DNA of 8,131 nt from Anaerolineales bacterium (GTDB lineage Bacteria > Chloroflexota > Anaerolineae > Anaerolineales > Villigracilaceae): contig JANTFU010000093.1 of the NCBI GenBank assembly GCA_024763295.1, positions 1 to 8,131 on the forward strand, read 5' to 3'. Numbering within the stretch: the first letter of the stretch is position 1; each line of letters begins with the position of its first letter. Of this stretch, positions 1 through 5,415 are shown piece by piece. The notes under the pieces were generated by a model. It was given only the letters and a program-made list of their open reading frames with translations, made no database searches and was not told the origin of the DNA. The position numbers and the translations under genes are program-made.

Positions 1-1366
1 TCGCCTGTAAATACGCTACCTGATAAACACGCTCGTTGCCGCTGGGACGCATAGGCGATGCCGATGGATAAGCAAACATACCCGTTTGCGCAGACATTGG
101 AATGGCATTGCCGCCATCAACAGAAATAGCACTCAGATCAAAATATGGCGAATCTTCTGCGCCGATTAGGGTTGAGCCTGCTGCATGGGTAACGGTGTAA
201 AGCGTTTTTGAGTCACCGCCCCAGCTAATGCCGGGAATCCATGCCCAATCGCTGTGTGTGTTCAGAGCGGTGATGTCGAGTAAAGGTTTGAATTCTTTGT
301 TGGTTACATCAACCCAGCCAATGCCATCGGGACGGGTGTAGGCAAGTTTGCGTCCATCCGGCGACCAGGTGAAGTCCATGCCCCACCAGCCGTAGATGCC
401 GCCTGCATTGGCTTCGATGATTTTTTGCGGCTTTGATGACCAACTGGCGGTAAAACTAATCATATATAGATCGTTATTGGCTTGCCAGCCGGGGGCGGCG
501 GCGCGCGGTTCCACCGTTGAATAGTAGACACGCGCACCGGCATTGGGTCGCCAACCGGCGAAGTGTACCACATTGGAAACGCCAATCGGAATGGGGTCTT
601 TGGGCGTGCCGTTGATGCTTACCACCCAAAGTGTATTGATCTCTTCGGTGGGGTCTCTTTCTGATTTTCGGGAAAAAAGCAGCCAACCGGCGTTGGGCGA
701 AAGAGCAAAAATTCGCCCGTCCAGATCGCCGGTAGTGACGATGGCGCGGCGGTTCGCGGTTGAATCTTCCATAATCCACGCATTGCCGCCAGACATATAA
801 GCAATGATGCCCGGAATGGGAATCGGCGCAAAGACAGTTTGCACACCGACCATGGTGATTTCAGGGACGGCTGCCTGTAAAATGACGCTTTTAACCTTGT
901 CGTGGCTGAATTCTTCGCCATCTTTATAAATGGAGCGATAGGTTAACTCTTGCACGCCATTTTGTCCCAATTGAATTAAGCGTATCTCGCCTTCGGGTAA
1001 AGATTCATTGCGCACAATCTGACGCTCGTAGGGGATGATTTCCTGCCGGGTTTCAAAGACTTCTTCGACGCGCGTGATTTGGATTAGGTCGCCATCGCTG
1101 AGGATGGTGTAGAGCGGCGGCTCGACTTCGTCATTTTCATTTACGGAGAGTTCGGCGTTTTCGATCGCTTCGGCAACACTGCTGCCGGCAGGTGTTTTAA
1201 CGGTATAGCTTTGTCCATCGGCGTTAATGCCGATTTGTATTTCCTCTTGCACCCGCTGTGGGGCGCGGCATCCCGCCAAAAGGAGAGCGAATACAAGTAT
1301 TGTCAGCGTGAGCCAACGTGGGCGGCGCGGCAATCCCCATAAAAATGTGGCAGAGTGCTTCGTCAC
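1..1366 (-). CDS. Secreted lipoprotein with DUF348-like, G5 and TolB/PD40-type beta-propeller regions (partial, C-terminus off the left edge)
   Basis: The frame is open from the left edge to beyond 1366, giving about 455 visible residues and no stop codon. A lipoprotein signal peptide is clear: basic PRRPRW, a hydrophobic stretch, then lipobox LLAGC with the acylated Cys encoded at 1270-1268. After it (numbering from a TTG at 1333, which makes that Cys residue 22) come a DUF348-like module (about 30-88; VKTPAGSSVAEAI, DGDLIQI), a G5-type module (about 90-165; IIPYERQIVRNESLPEG, LGQNGVQELTY, PEITMVG), and beta-propeller-like repeats including WSPDGRKLAYTR and LSPNAGWLLFSRK. DUF348 and G5 occur in envelope proteins such as RpfB/YabE, and G5 is thought to bind N-acetylglucosamine-containing polymers. 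A cell-surface, glycan-associated role is inferred. The start is uncertain: ATG 1408, GTG 1366 and TTG 1333 are all in frame. GTG 1366 is chosen because GTGAG lies 7 bases upstream, the same context as the neighbouring gene's start. TTG 1333 would give the most typical signal peptide length. Confidence 0.8.
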   Translation of the reverse strand, partial: MTKHSATFLWGLPRRPRWLTLTILVFALLLAGCRAPQRVQEEIQIGINADGQSYTVKTPAGSSVAEAIENAELSVNENDEVEPPLYTILSDGDLIQITRVEEVFETRQEIIPYERQIVRNESLPEGEIRLIQLGQNGVQELTYRSIYKDGEEFSHDKVKSVILQAAVPEITMVGVQTVFAPIPIPGIIAYMSGGNAWIMEDSTANRRAIVTTGDLDGRIFALSPNAGWLLFSRKSERDPTEEINTLWVVSINGTPKDPIPIGVSNVVHFAGWRPNAGARVYYSTVEPRAAAPGWQANNDLYMISFTASWSSKPQKIIEANAGGIYGWWGMDFTWSPDGRKLAYTRPDGIGWVDVTNKEFKPLLDITALNTHSDWAWIPGISWGGDSKTLYTVTHAAGSTLIGAEDSPYFDLSAISVDGGNAIPMSAQTGMFAYPSASPMRPSGNERVYQVAYLQA

Positions 1367-1388
1367 TCCGTTTCTCACGATGACGGTT
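1347..1388. repeat. Degenerate copy of a dispersed 'GTCATTGCGAG..GACGAAGCA' type repeat
   Basis: Read on the minus strand this stretch has GTCATCGTGAG, then ACGGAGTGACGAAGCA, then CTCTGCCACA. It closely resembles the short intergenic repeat often seen as GTCATTGCGAG..GACGAAGCAATCT in many environmental bacterial genomes; that resemblance is from memory, not a search. It lies between the two minus-strand lipoprotein genes and covers the region where the start codon of the downstream one must be chosen. Only one copy is visible in this window, so repeat status rests on recognition alone. Confidence 0.45.
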
Positions 1389-1425
1389 TTCTGATTATTG
1401 GAAATCATCCCAAATTGTGCCTTGC

Positions 1426-1434
1426 TGGTATAAT
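1426..1434 (+). promoter_or_regulatory. Possible extended -10 element (TGGTATAAT), antisense to the small lipoprotein gene
   Basis: A perfect TGnTATAAT is present on the plus strand in the gap between the two minus-strand lipoprotein genes. No good -35 is seen at the usual distance. A transcript from here would start near 1441 and run antisense through 1442-2014 towards scpB. It could be a distal scpB promoter, an antisense RNA promoter, or chance. Confidence 0.25.
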
Positions 1435-1441
1435 CCACTCG

Positions 1442-2014
1442 CTATCTGACCTTCCCCGCCATGACCATAAACCCATCGCGAATGCCGATTTGCTGAATGC
1501 GAAAACCTGTCGCAACGGGACCCACTGCGCCGGTATATGCCTCTTCAATGAGTGCGGATAAGGTATCGTTGATTTCTTTGGGCGCGGGCAGAGGACCAAA
1601 ATCAGTCGATTCGATGCTGATGCGTGGCTGTCCCTCCTCGTTGATGCCTACCGACACAACAATCTTTACGTTGGCAATAAAATAGCCCTGCGTGGCTTTG
1701 CCGTAAATTTCCATTTTGTTGTTTTGCAAAAAAACTTGCGGGTCGGTGATGAGCGGATTATTTTGTGCGGCAAATTTATAATGTAAATACGAGGTGAGCT
1801 GCTCTTCGGTAATGGTCAGAATGACCGTGCCGTCGCTGGCAACATTAAGAAAAGCTGCCTTGAAATTGTCTTGCATGCTTTGCACGGCTTGCTCTGAAAC
1901 CGGAATCGTGCCCTCGACATATTCGGGTCCACCAATATTCATAGTGCAAGCCAGCGTACTCAAAAGCAGGGCAAATAGTGTGAAAAGGATTTGAAATTTA
2001 TTCTTTTTGAACAT
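1442..2014 (-). CDS. Putative lipoprotein, YpmS/DUF2140- or LmeA-like (function unknown)
   Basis: The 190-residue product starts with a basic n-region (MFKKNKFQ) and a hydrophobic stretch ending at Cys23 (LLLSTLAC). This looks like a lipoprotein signal, although Thr and Leu at -3 and -2 make the lipobox non-canonical, so a plain signal anchor is possible. The rest is a small alpha/beta domain with TITEEQLTSYL (about 66-76), a 'LQNNKMEIYGKA' strand pair, and STDFGPLPAPKEIND (about 135-150). The pattern 'threshold strand, lG.lplP.., helix' recalls the YpmS/DUF2140 and LmeA/DUF2993 lipid-binding (TULIP-like) proteins. That is a resemblance, not a firm assignment. The ATG at 2014 is supported by GTGAG five bases upstream and by an extended -10 promoter about 30 bases before it. 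The stop lies about 75 bases before the chosen start of the next lipoprotein gene, so the two may be cotranscribed. It is divergent from scpB. Confidence 0.75.
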   Translation of the reverse strand: MFKKNKFQILFTLFALLLSTLACTMNIGGPEYVEGTIPVSEQAVQSMQDNFKAAFLNVASDGTVILTITEEQLTSYLHYKFAAQNNPLITDPQVFLQNNKMEIYGKATQGYFIANVKIVVSVGINEEGQPRISIESTDFGPLPAPKEINDTLSALIEEAYTGAVGPVATGFRIQQIGIRDGFMVMAGKVR

Positions 2015-2025
2015 CGTTTCTCACT

Positions 2026-2031
2026 TATGTT
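2026..2031 (+). promoter_or_regulatory. Possible -10 element for scpB
   Basis: TATGTT matches TATAAT at four of six positions. A start near 2038 would leave GGAG (2045-2048) and the ATG at 2059 correctly placed in a short leader. The -35 region is only a T-rich stretch, so support is weak. Confidence 0.25.
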
Positions 2032-2050
2032 GGAACGTTTGAACGGAGCA

Positions 2051-2059
2051 ATTATAGCA
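2051..2059 (-). promoter_or_regulatory. Extended -10 promoter of the small lipoprotein gene, overlapping the scpB start codon
   Basis: On the minus strand the sequence is TGCTATAAT, a perfect TGn extended -10. Transcription would begin near 2044, leaving a leader of about 30 bases that contains GTGAG before the ATG at 2014. No consensus -35 is visible, as is usual for extended -10 promoters. The element reaches the first base of the scpB ATG on the other strand. Confidence 0.5.
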
Positions 2060-2625
2060 TGAGCGACTCAAAACGCACTTCGGAACTCTCAATCACAGCT
2101 AAGCTGGAAGGCTTGTTATTTGTAGCAGCGGAACCGGTCTCGTTAACGCAGTTGGGAACAGTTTTGGAATTGACCCCGGCTAAAATGAAAGCTGCGTTGA
2201 ATGAATTGGACGAAGCGCTCGCCACCCGCGGCTTGCGGATTCAGACCCATAGAGGGCGCGTGCAGTTGACAACTGCTCCCGAACTCGCCCCTTTAGTGGA
2301 AACCTTTCTCGGGTTGGATGCTACTTCCAAACTTAGTCCGGCGGCGCTTGAAGCGCTTTCGATCATTGCTTACCAGCAGCCGGTCACGCGCCCGCAAGTG
2401 GATGCGATTCGTGGTGTTAACAGTGATGGTGTGATGCGCTCATTGCTCAGCAAGGGGCTTATTCAGGAAAGTGGGCGCGCCGAAGGTCCCGGACGCCCGA
2501 TTTTGTACGGCACCACGCCGGAGTTTTTGCAGCACTTCGGCTTGAAATCGCTCACCGATCTGCCGACGTTGGATTTATCTGAAGTCGAAGCGAAAGATGT
2601 GGATACGCAATTGTTGAAGAGTTAG
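2059..2625 (+). CDS. scpB: Segregation and condensation protein B (ScpB)
   Basis: ScpB binds as a dimer to the kleisin ScpA and regulates the SMC-ScpAB condensin complex, which organises and helps segregate the chromosome in the cytoplasm. The 188-residue length is typical. Two winged-helix domains can be followed: the first starts at KLEGLLFVAAEPVS (15-28), the second at the family's hallmark LSPAALEALSIIAYQQPVTR (92-111). The latter continues into RGVNSDGVMRSLLSKGLI and the late GRPILYGTTPEFLQHFGLKSLTDLP. The ATG is preceded by GGAG with ten intervening bases; the next in-frame Met is at residue 43, too late to keep the first domain. scpA, often directly upstream, is not here. A divergent lipoprotein gene lies upstream instead. 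An rluB-type gene lies downstream on the same strand, a common scpB partner, but 500 bases away. Confidence 0.95.
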   Translation: MSDSKRTSELSITAKLEGLLFVAAEPVSLTQLGTVLELTPAKMKAALNELDEALATRGLRIQTHRGRVQLTTAPELAPLVETFLGLDATSKLSPAALEALSIIAYQQPVTRPQVDAIRGVNSDGVMRSLLSKGLIQESGRAEGPGRPILYGTTPEFLQHFGLKSLTDLPTLDLSEVEAKDVDTQLLKS

Positions 2626-2665
2626 TATCTATCGTAAGGAATAAATTAAAGAAAGTGTGATATTT

Positions 2666-2780
2666 CAGTCCCTGGGCGGAGCACTGAACGCTAGAGAAGT
2701 GCGTAGTCGAAGGGCGAGTTTCAGGGAAAGCCGTCCTTCGACTTCAGGCTCAACGACTGTCGCCTGCCGCTCAGGAACTG
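2666..2780. repeat. Imperfect inverted repeat of 'CCTGAGCGG..GTCGAAGG' type
   Basis: CAGTCCCTGGGCGG (2666-2679) pairs with CCGCTCAGGAACTG (2767-2780) at 12 of 14 positions. Inside it, AGTCGAAGGGCG (2705-2716) pairs with CGTCCTTCGACT (2732-2743) at 11 of 12. The whole unit can fold into one long interrupted stem. The words match the dispersed intergenic repeat family familiar from many environmental genomes (recognition from memory). Because it follows scpB by about 40 bases, it might also act as a weak transcription end or mRNA-stabilising structure. Confidence 0.65.
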
Positions 2781-2857
2781 GGATAACTTTGTATTATTTA
2801 CTGAAAACTCTGGAAAAGTCTAAATTTTAGCGTAGATTGAGTAGCTTGGCACAGCTT

Positions 2858-2949
2858 CACCGTGTCAAGCGTATCGAAATCGTAGCGAATTGTAAAGAAG
2901 GCGCTTGTGAAATAATGTCCGCTATGGTTTCGATACGGCTGACGCGGTG
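2858..2949. repeat. Second imperfect inverted repeat, 29-base arms
   Basis: The arms are 2858-2886 and 2921-2949. They pair at about 24 of 29 positions, best in GTATCGAAATCGTAGC against GCTATGGTTTCGATAC. The loop is 34 bases. It is directly followed by CCTGAGCTAGTCGAAGGG (2951-2968), a further degenerate repeat word. The TTTCGATACGGCT core is another widespread intergenic repeat motif. It looks like a mosaic of decayed mobile or REP-like elements. Confidence 0.6.
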
Positions 2950-3087
2950 TCCTGAGCTAGTCGAAGGGATAAAACTGTCAGCCTGCTCAACCTCCGCTTT
3001 GCGGTATTTTGACAATTTTTCTCAAAATTTAGGCAGAGAGTTTTACCAAGTTTTCAGATTATTTAATTCTCATTCCTTAGCGATAGC

Positions 3088-3115
3088 TTGTTAGTCGTGG
3101 TGCAACATTCATATT
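3088..3115 (+). promoter_or_regulatory. Possible rluB promoter
   Basis: TTGTTA (3088-3093) and CATATT (3110-3115) are separated by 16 bases, each matching consensus at four of six positions. The start point would fall near 3122, just before the ribosome binding site. This is a weak match in AT-rich DNA. Confidence 0.25.
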
Positions 3116-3142
3116 GCGCTACATTTTGTGAAGGAAGAAAAA

Positions 3143-3955
3143 ATGGAAGAAAGATTACAAAAAATTCTGGCACATGCCGGACACGGCTCTCGTCGTGCTT
3201 GTGAAGATTATATTACCGCCAAGCGTGTGCGTGTAAATGGCAAAATTGCTGAGCTTGGACAAAAAGCCGATCCTGAAAAGGATAAGATTACGCTGGATGG
3301 CGTGGTAGTTTCTGTGCCAAAGCGCAACATTTACATTGCGCTTAATAAGCCACGCGGCGTAATCTCGGCAGTAACCAGCCCCGATCCGCGCCCGACCGTG
3401 CGTGATTTGATTCCGATTGAAGGGCGCATTTATCCCGTTGGGCGTTTGGACATCGAGAGTGAAGGCTTAATGCTGATGACCGACGATGGTGATTTGGCAA
3501 ATAAATTGACACATCCGCGCTATGGGCACGAGAAGGTCTACAAGGTTTTGGTTGCCAGCCGTCCCGATCAGAAGCAACTCAATGCCTGGCGGCGTGGAAT
3601 CGTCCTTGAAGATGGATATCGCACCGCTCCGACGAAGGTTTTCGTAGAAGGAAATAAAGGCAAGGGCACTTGGTTGCGCGTCATTATGAAGGAAGGACGT
3701 AAACGTCAGATTCGTGAAACCGGCAGCTTGTTGGGGTTGCCGGTAGTAAAGATCATCCGCGTGGAAATGGGCGGCATTGAACTCGGCAGACTCAAGCCTA
3801 AGGAGTGGCGTTATCTAACGGAGGATGAGGTTAAAAAGTTGAAGGGTAAGGGTAGCGGTTCCAAACCGAAAACGGGTATGAAGACAGGGAAGCGCAGCCC
3901 AGCCAAAGGTCGCGGTCCGAAGCGTCCTAAATTTTCCCTGAAGAAGAAGTTCTGA
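3143..3955 (+). CDS. rluB: 23S rRNA pseudouridine synthase, RluB/RsuA family
   Basis: Family members convert a specific uridine in ribosomal RNA to pseudouridine; RluB of E. coli modifies U2605 of 23S rRNA, while the RsuA branch acts on 16S rRNA. The 270-residue protein has an N-terminal S4 RNA-binding domain (about 2-60; RLQKILAHAGHGSRRACE, RVRVNGKIAELG). The catalytic domain follows, with LNKPRGVISA (67-76) and GRLDIESEGL (100-109), whose Asp103 is the expected nucleophile. GRKRQIRE lies near its end, and a Lys/Arg/Gly-rich tail of about 40 residues finishes the protein, as often seen in RluB-like enzymes. The ATG at 3143 is preferred to the in-frame GTG at 3128 because AAGGA lies seven bases before it and overlaps the GTG-started codons. 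The scpB-rluB order supports the RluB assignment. The exact target base cannot be read from sequence. Confidence 0.92.
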   Translation: MEERLQKILAHAGHGSRRACEDYITAKRVRVNGKIAELGQKADPEKDKITLDGVVVSVPKRNIYIALNKPRGVISAVTSPDPRPTVRDLIPIEGRIYPVGRLDIESEGLMLMTDDGDLANKLTHPRYGHEKVYKVLVASRPDQKQLNAWRRGIVLEDGYRTAPTKVFVEGNKGKGTWLRVIMKEGRKRQIRETGSLLGLPVVKIIRVEMGGIELGRLKPKEWRYLTEDEVKKLKGKGSGSKPKTGMKTGKRSPAKGRGPKRPKFSLKKKF

Positions 3956-3962
3956 TTAAATG

Positions 3963-4001
3963 AAAAACTCCCGAAATCATCGAGATTTCGGGAGTTTTTT
4001 T
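3963..4001. terminator. Bidirectional intrinsic terminator between rluB and the CBS-ACT gene
   Basis: A perfect 16-bp stem (3963-3978 with 3984-3999) has core ACTCCCGAAATC and a five-base loop ATCGA. It is followed on the plus strand by a run of seven T and preceded by five A, so it also ends minus-strand transcripts. It lies 7 bases after the rluB stop and 7 bases after the stop of the convergent CBS-ACT gene, so it serves both. Confidence 0.93.
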
Positions 4002-4008
4002 GACTACT

Positions 4009-4656
4009 TTAGAAGCAGCACTCGCGGATATCCCAAACTTCTTTGGCAATATCCCAAATCGCTTTTTTGACATCTTCTTGTTTGGCACCGGCTACTTTGA
4101 AAGTCAGTAGTTTGGTGGAAACATCTTCTCCGGTGAATTGACCGAAGGAGATGAAGTTGCCGCCGATGTCTGTGATGGCGTCGGTGATTTTTTTGAGAAC
4201 GCCGGGTTCGTCATCGACCAGCGCGGTAACACGTACGCCGTTATCGCGTGCGCCCATCAGTTCGAGGAAGACCTTGAAGAGGTCGGTTTCGGTAATCATG
4301 CCGACCACTTTGCCATCACGCATGACGGGCAAGCCGCCGATTTTGTTGTCTGCCATGATGCGCGCGGCTTGTTCGATGGGGGTGTCTTCTTTAATGGTGA
4401 TGACTTCGGTGCTCATCACGTCTTTGACCGTGATTTTGCTAATGAGGTAGTTCATTTCCCAAACGCTCAGGCTGGTGGCGCGGGAGGGGGTCGCGTCGAT
4501 CAGGTCTTGATCGGAGATGATGCCTACCAGTTTGCCGTTTTTAACAACGGGTGCACGACGAATCTGCTCGGTTTTAAAGAGATTGTGTGCATCGTGGATA
4601 GGCATATCGGGGGATACGGAAATTACGGGGCGGGACATTCGTCCTTCTACAAGCAT
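4009..4656 (-). CDS. CBS-CBS-ACT domain protein (AcuB-like), candidate regulator of the liv operon
   Basis: The 215-residue soluble protein has two CBS domains: about 6-58 (MSRPVISVSPDMPIHDA, APVVKNGKLVGIISDQDL) and about 78-132 (DVMSTEVITIKEDTPIEQAA, GGLPVMRDGKVVGMITETDL). An ACT domain follows (about 141-207; VTALVDDEPGVLKKITDAI). CBS pairs usually bind adenine nucleotides and ACT domains bind amino acids, so the protein could read energy state and amino-acid level together. The architecture is like AcuB of Bacillus, whose role is not well defined. AAGGAG stands six bases before the ATG at 4656, an excellent ribosome binding site. The gene lies 45 bases after livF on the same strand and probably belongs to the operon, which suggests a link with branched-chain amino acid uptake. 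The protein ends in ECCF, with two adjacent cysteines. No DNA-binding domain is present. Confidence 0.88.
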   Translation of the reverse strand: MLVEGRMSRPVISVSPDMPIHDAHNLFKTEQIRRAPVVKNGKLVGIISDQDLIDATPSRATSLSVWEMNYLISKITVKDVMSTEVITIKEDTPIEQAARIMADNKIGGLPVMRDGKVVGMITETDLFKVFLELMGARDNGVRVTALVDDEPGVLKKITDAITDIGGNFISFGQFTGEDVSTKLLTFKVAGAKQEDVKKAIWDIAKEVWDIRECCF

Positions 4657-4700
4657 GGTTAGCTCCTTATCTTTGTGAAAAATGTTTCAAACTTACCCTT

Positions 4701-4706
4701 ATTATA
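4701..4706 (-). promoter_or_regulatory. Possible internal -10 element for the CBS-ACT gene, overlapping the livF stop codon
   Basis: The minus strand reads a perfect TATAAT here, which would start a transcript near 4694, 38 bases before the CBS-ACT ATG. There is no good -35 at 16-18 bases and no TGn extension. It could give this gene separate expression, or be chance in an AT-rich gap. Confidence 0.3.
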
Positions 4707-5412
4707 TACCTAAATAGGCGGAACGAATTTCCTCATTTTTTATGAGTTCTCGCGCAGGTCCTTGCATTTCGTTGCGTCCTTCGGCGAGCACATAGCCATA
4801 ATCGCTGACGGCGAGTGCCATTTGGACGTTTTGTTCCACAAGTAGCAGGGTGATTCCTTCTTCTTTGAGCATTTTGAGACTTTCAAAAAGATCAAGTACG
4901 AGTACGGGTGCCAGACCGAGTGAAAGTTCGTCAATGATAAGTACTTTAGGATCAGCCATCACGCCGCGTGCGACTGCCAGCATTTGCTGCTCGCCGCCGC
5001 TTAACGTGCCGGATTTTTGATCACGGCGTTCTTTCAGGCGCGGGAACATGGTGAAGACTTTTTCTAAATTATTTGCCATATTTGCGCGTGAGCGTTTTGC
5101 GGTAGCGCCCATTTCGAGATTTTCATAAACCGTCATATCGGTAAAGAGCTGGCGCCCTTCAGGAACCAGCACTAAGCCCAATCCCGCTTTAGCATGTGCG
5201 GAAAGTTTGCTGACATCTTCACCCTCGAACCAAATCGAGCCTTCCCAGGGTTTGTTCAAGCCGACGATCGTACGCAGCAGGGTGGTTTTTCCAACGCCAT
5301 TTGCACCTACAAGCGAGGTTAACTTGCCTTGTTCAAGCGCCAGATTTGCTCCCCATAAAATTTGCACTTCTCCATAACCGGAGTGGATGTTTTTTGCTTC
5401 AAGAATAGCCAT
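4702..5412 (-). CDS. livF: Branched-chain amino acid ABC transporter, ATP-binding protein LivF
   Basis: One of the two ATPases that drive uptake of leucine, isoleucine and valine, or related substrates, through the LivH-LivM channel at the inner face of the membrane. The 236-residue length is standard. Visible motifs are Walker A GANGVGKTT (36-44), the LivF-typical VPEGRQLFTDMTVYENL (83-99), signature LSGGEQQMLAVAR (137-149), Walker B LIIDELSLGLAP with Asp161 and catalytic Glu162, and VEQN (192-195), where LivF proteins carry Gln in place of the switch histidine. The end, RSAYLGI, is also typical. AGGA lies seven bases before the ATG, inside the end of livG; the two genes are only three bases apart, consistent with coupled translation. 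Confidence 0.95.
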   Translation of the reverse strand: MAILEAKNIHSGYGEVQILWGANLALEQGKLTSLVGANGVGKTTLLRTIVGLNKPWEGSIWFEGEDVSKLSAHAKAGLGLVLVPEGRQLFTDMTVYENLEMGATAKRSRANMANNLEKVFTMFPRLKERRDQKSGTLSGGEQQMLAVARGVMADPKVLIIDELSLGLAPVLVLDLFESLKMLKEEGITLLLVEQNVQMALAVSDYGYVLAEGRNEMQGPARELIKNEEIRSAYLGI

Positions 5413-5415
5413 GTC

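Larger units (their letters stand above)
2626..3127. other. Repeat-rich non-coding gap between scpB and rluB
   Basis: About 500 bases without a credible gene. It holds two imperfect inverted-repeat units, described separately, both containing degenerate 'CCTGAGC..GTCGAAGG' words. It also holds a small CCGC-TTT-GCGG hairpin (2994-3004) and AT-rich sequence towards rluB. The 11-mer TAGTCGAAGGG occurs at both 2704 and 2958. An 85-codon frame at 2837-3094 encodes CPELVEG, the well-known false translation of this repeat, and is not considered a gene. Confidence 0.7.

Noticed and set aside
474..921. Overlapping frames of about 100 codons on both strands
   Set aside because: They lie inside the long open frame of the G5/propeller lipoprotein, which has clear domain motifs; these are shadows rich in Arg/Pro/His or Ser.
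2030..2058. TTGGAA and TATAGC with 17-base spacing as the scpB promoter
   Set aside because: The start point would be near 2065, downstream of the scpB ATG, and no later start keeps the first domain intact.
3009..3014. Perfect TTGACA as -35 for rluB
   Set aside because: No acceptable -10 hexamer is present 15-19 bases downstream (the sequence there is AGGCAG-like).
2837..3094. 85-codon plus-strand frame
   Set aside because: It starts with TTG, lacks a good ribosome binding site, lies over dispersed repeats and contains CPELVEG, the typical false translation of the repeat.
2626..3127. CRISPR array, tRNA or riboswitch in the largest gap
   Set aside because: No regularly spaced direct repeats, no cloverleaf and no recognisable aptamer; the structure is explained by imperfect inverted repeats.
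3128..3142. GTG at 3128 as rluB start
   Set aside because: It would place the strong AAGGA ribosome binding site inside the gene; ATG 3143 is ideally spaced and begins right before the S4 domain.
4138..4662. 174-codon plus-strand frame opposite the CBS-ACT gene
   Set aside because: Antisense to a clearly real gene with an excellent ribosome binding site; the composition is that of a reverse-frame shadow and no domain is recognisable.
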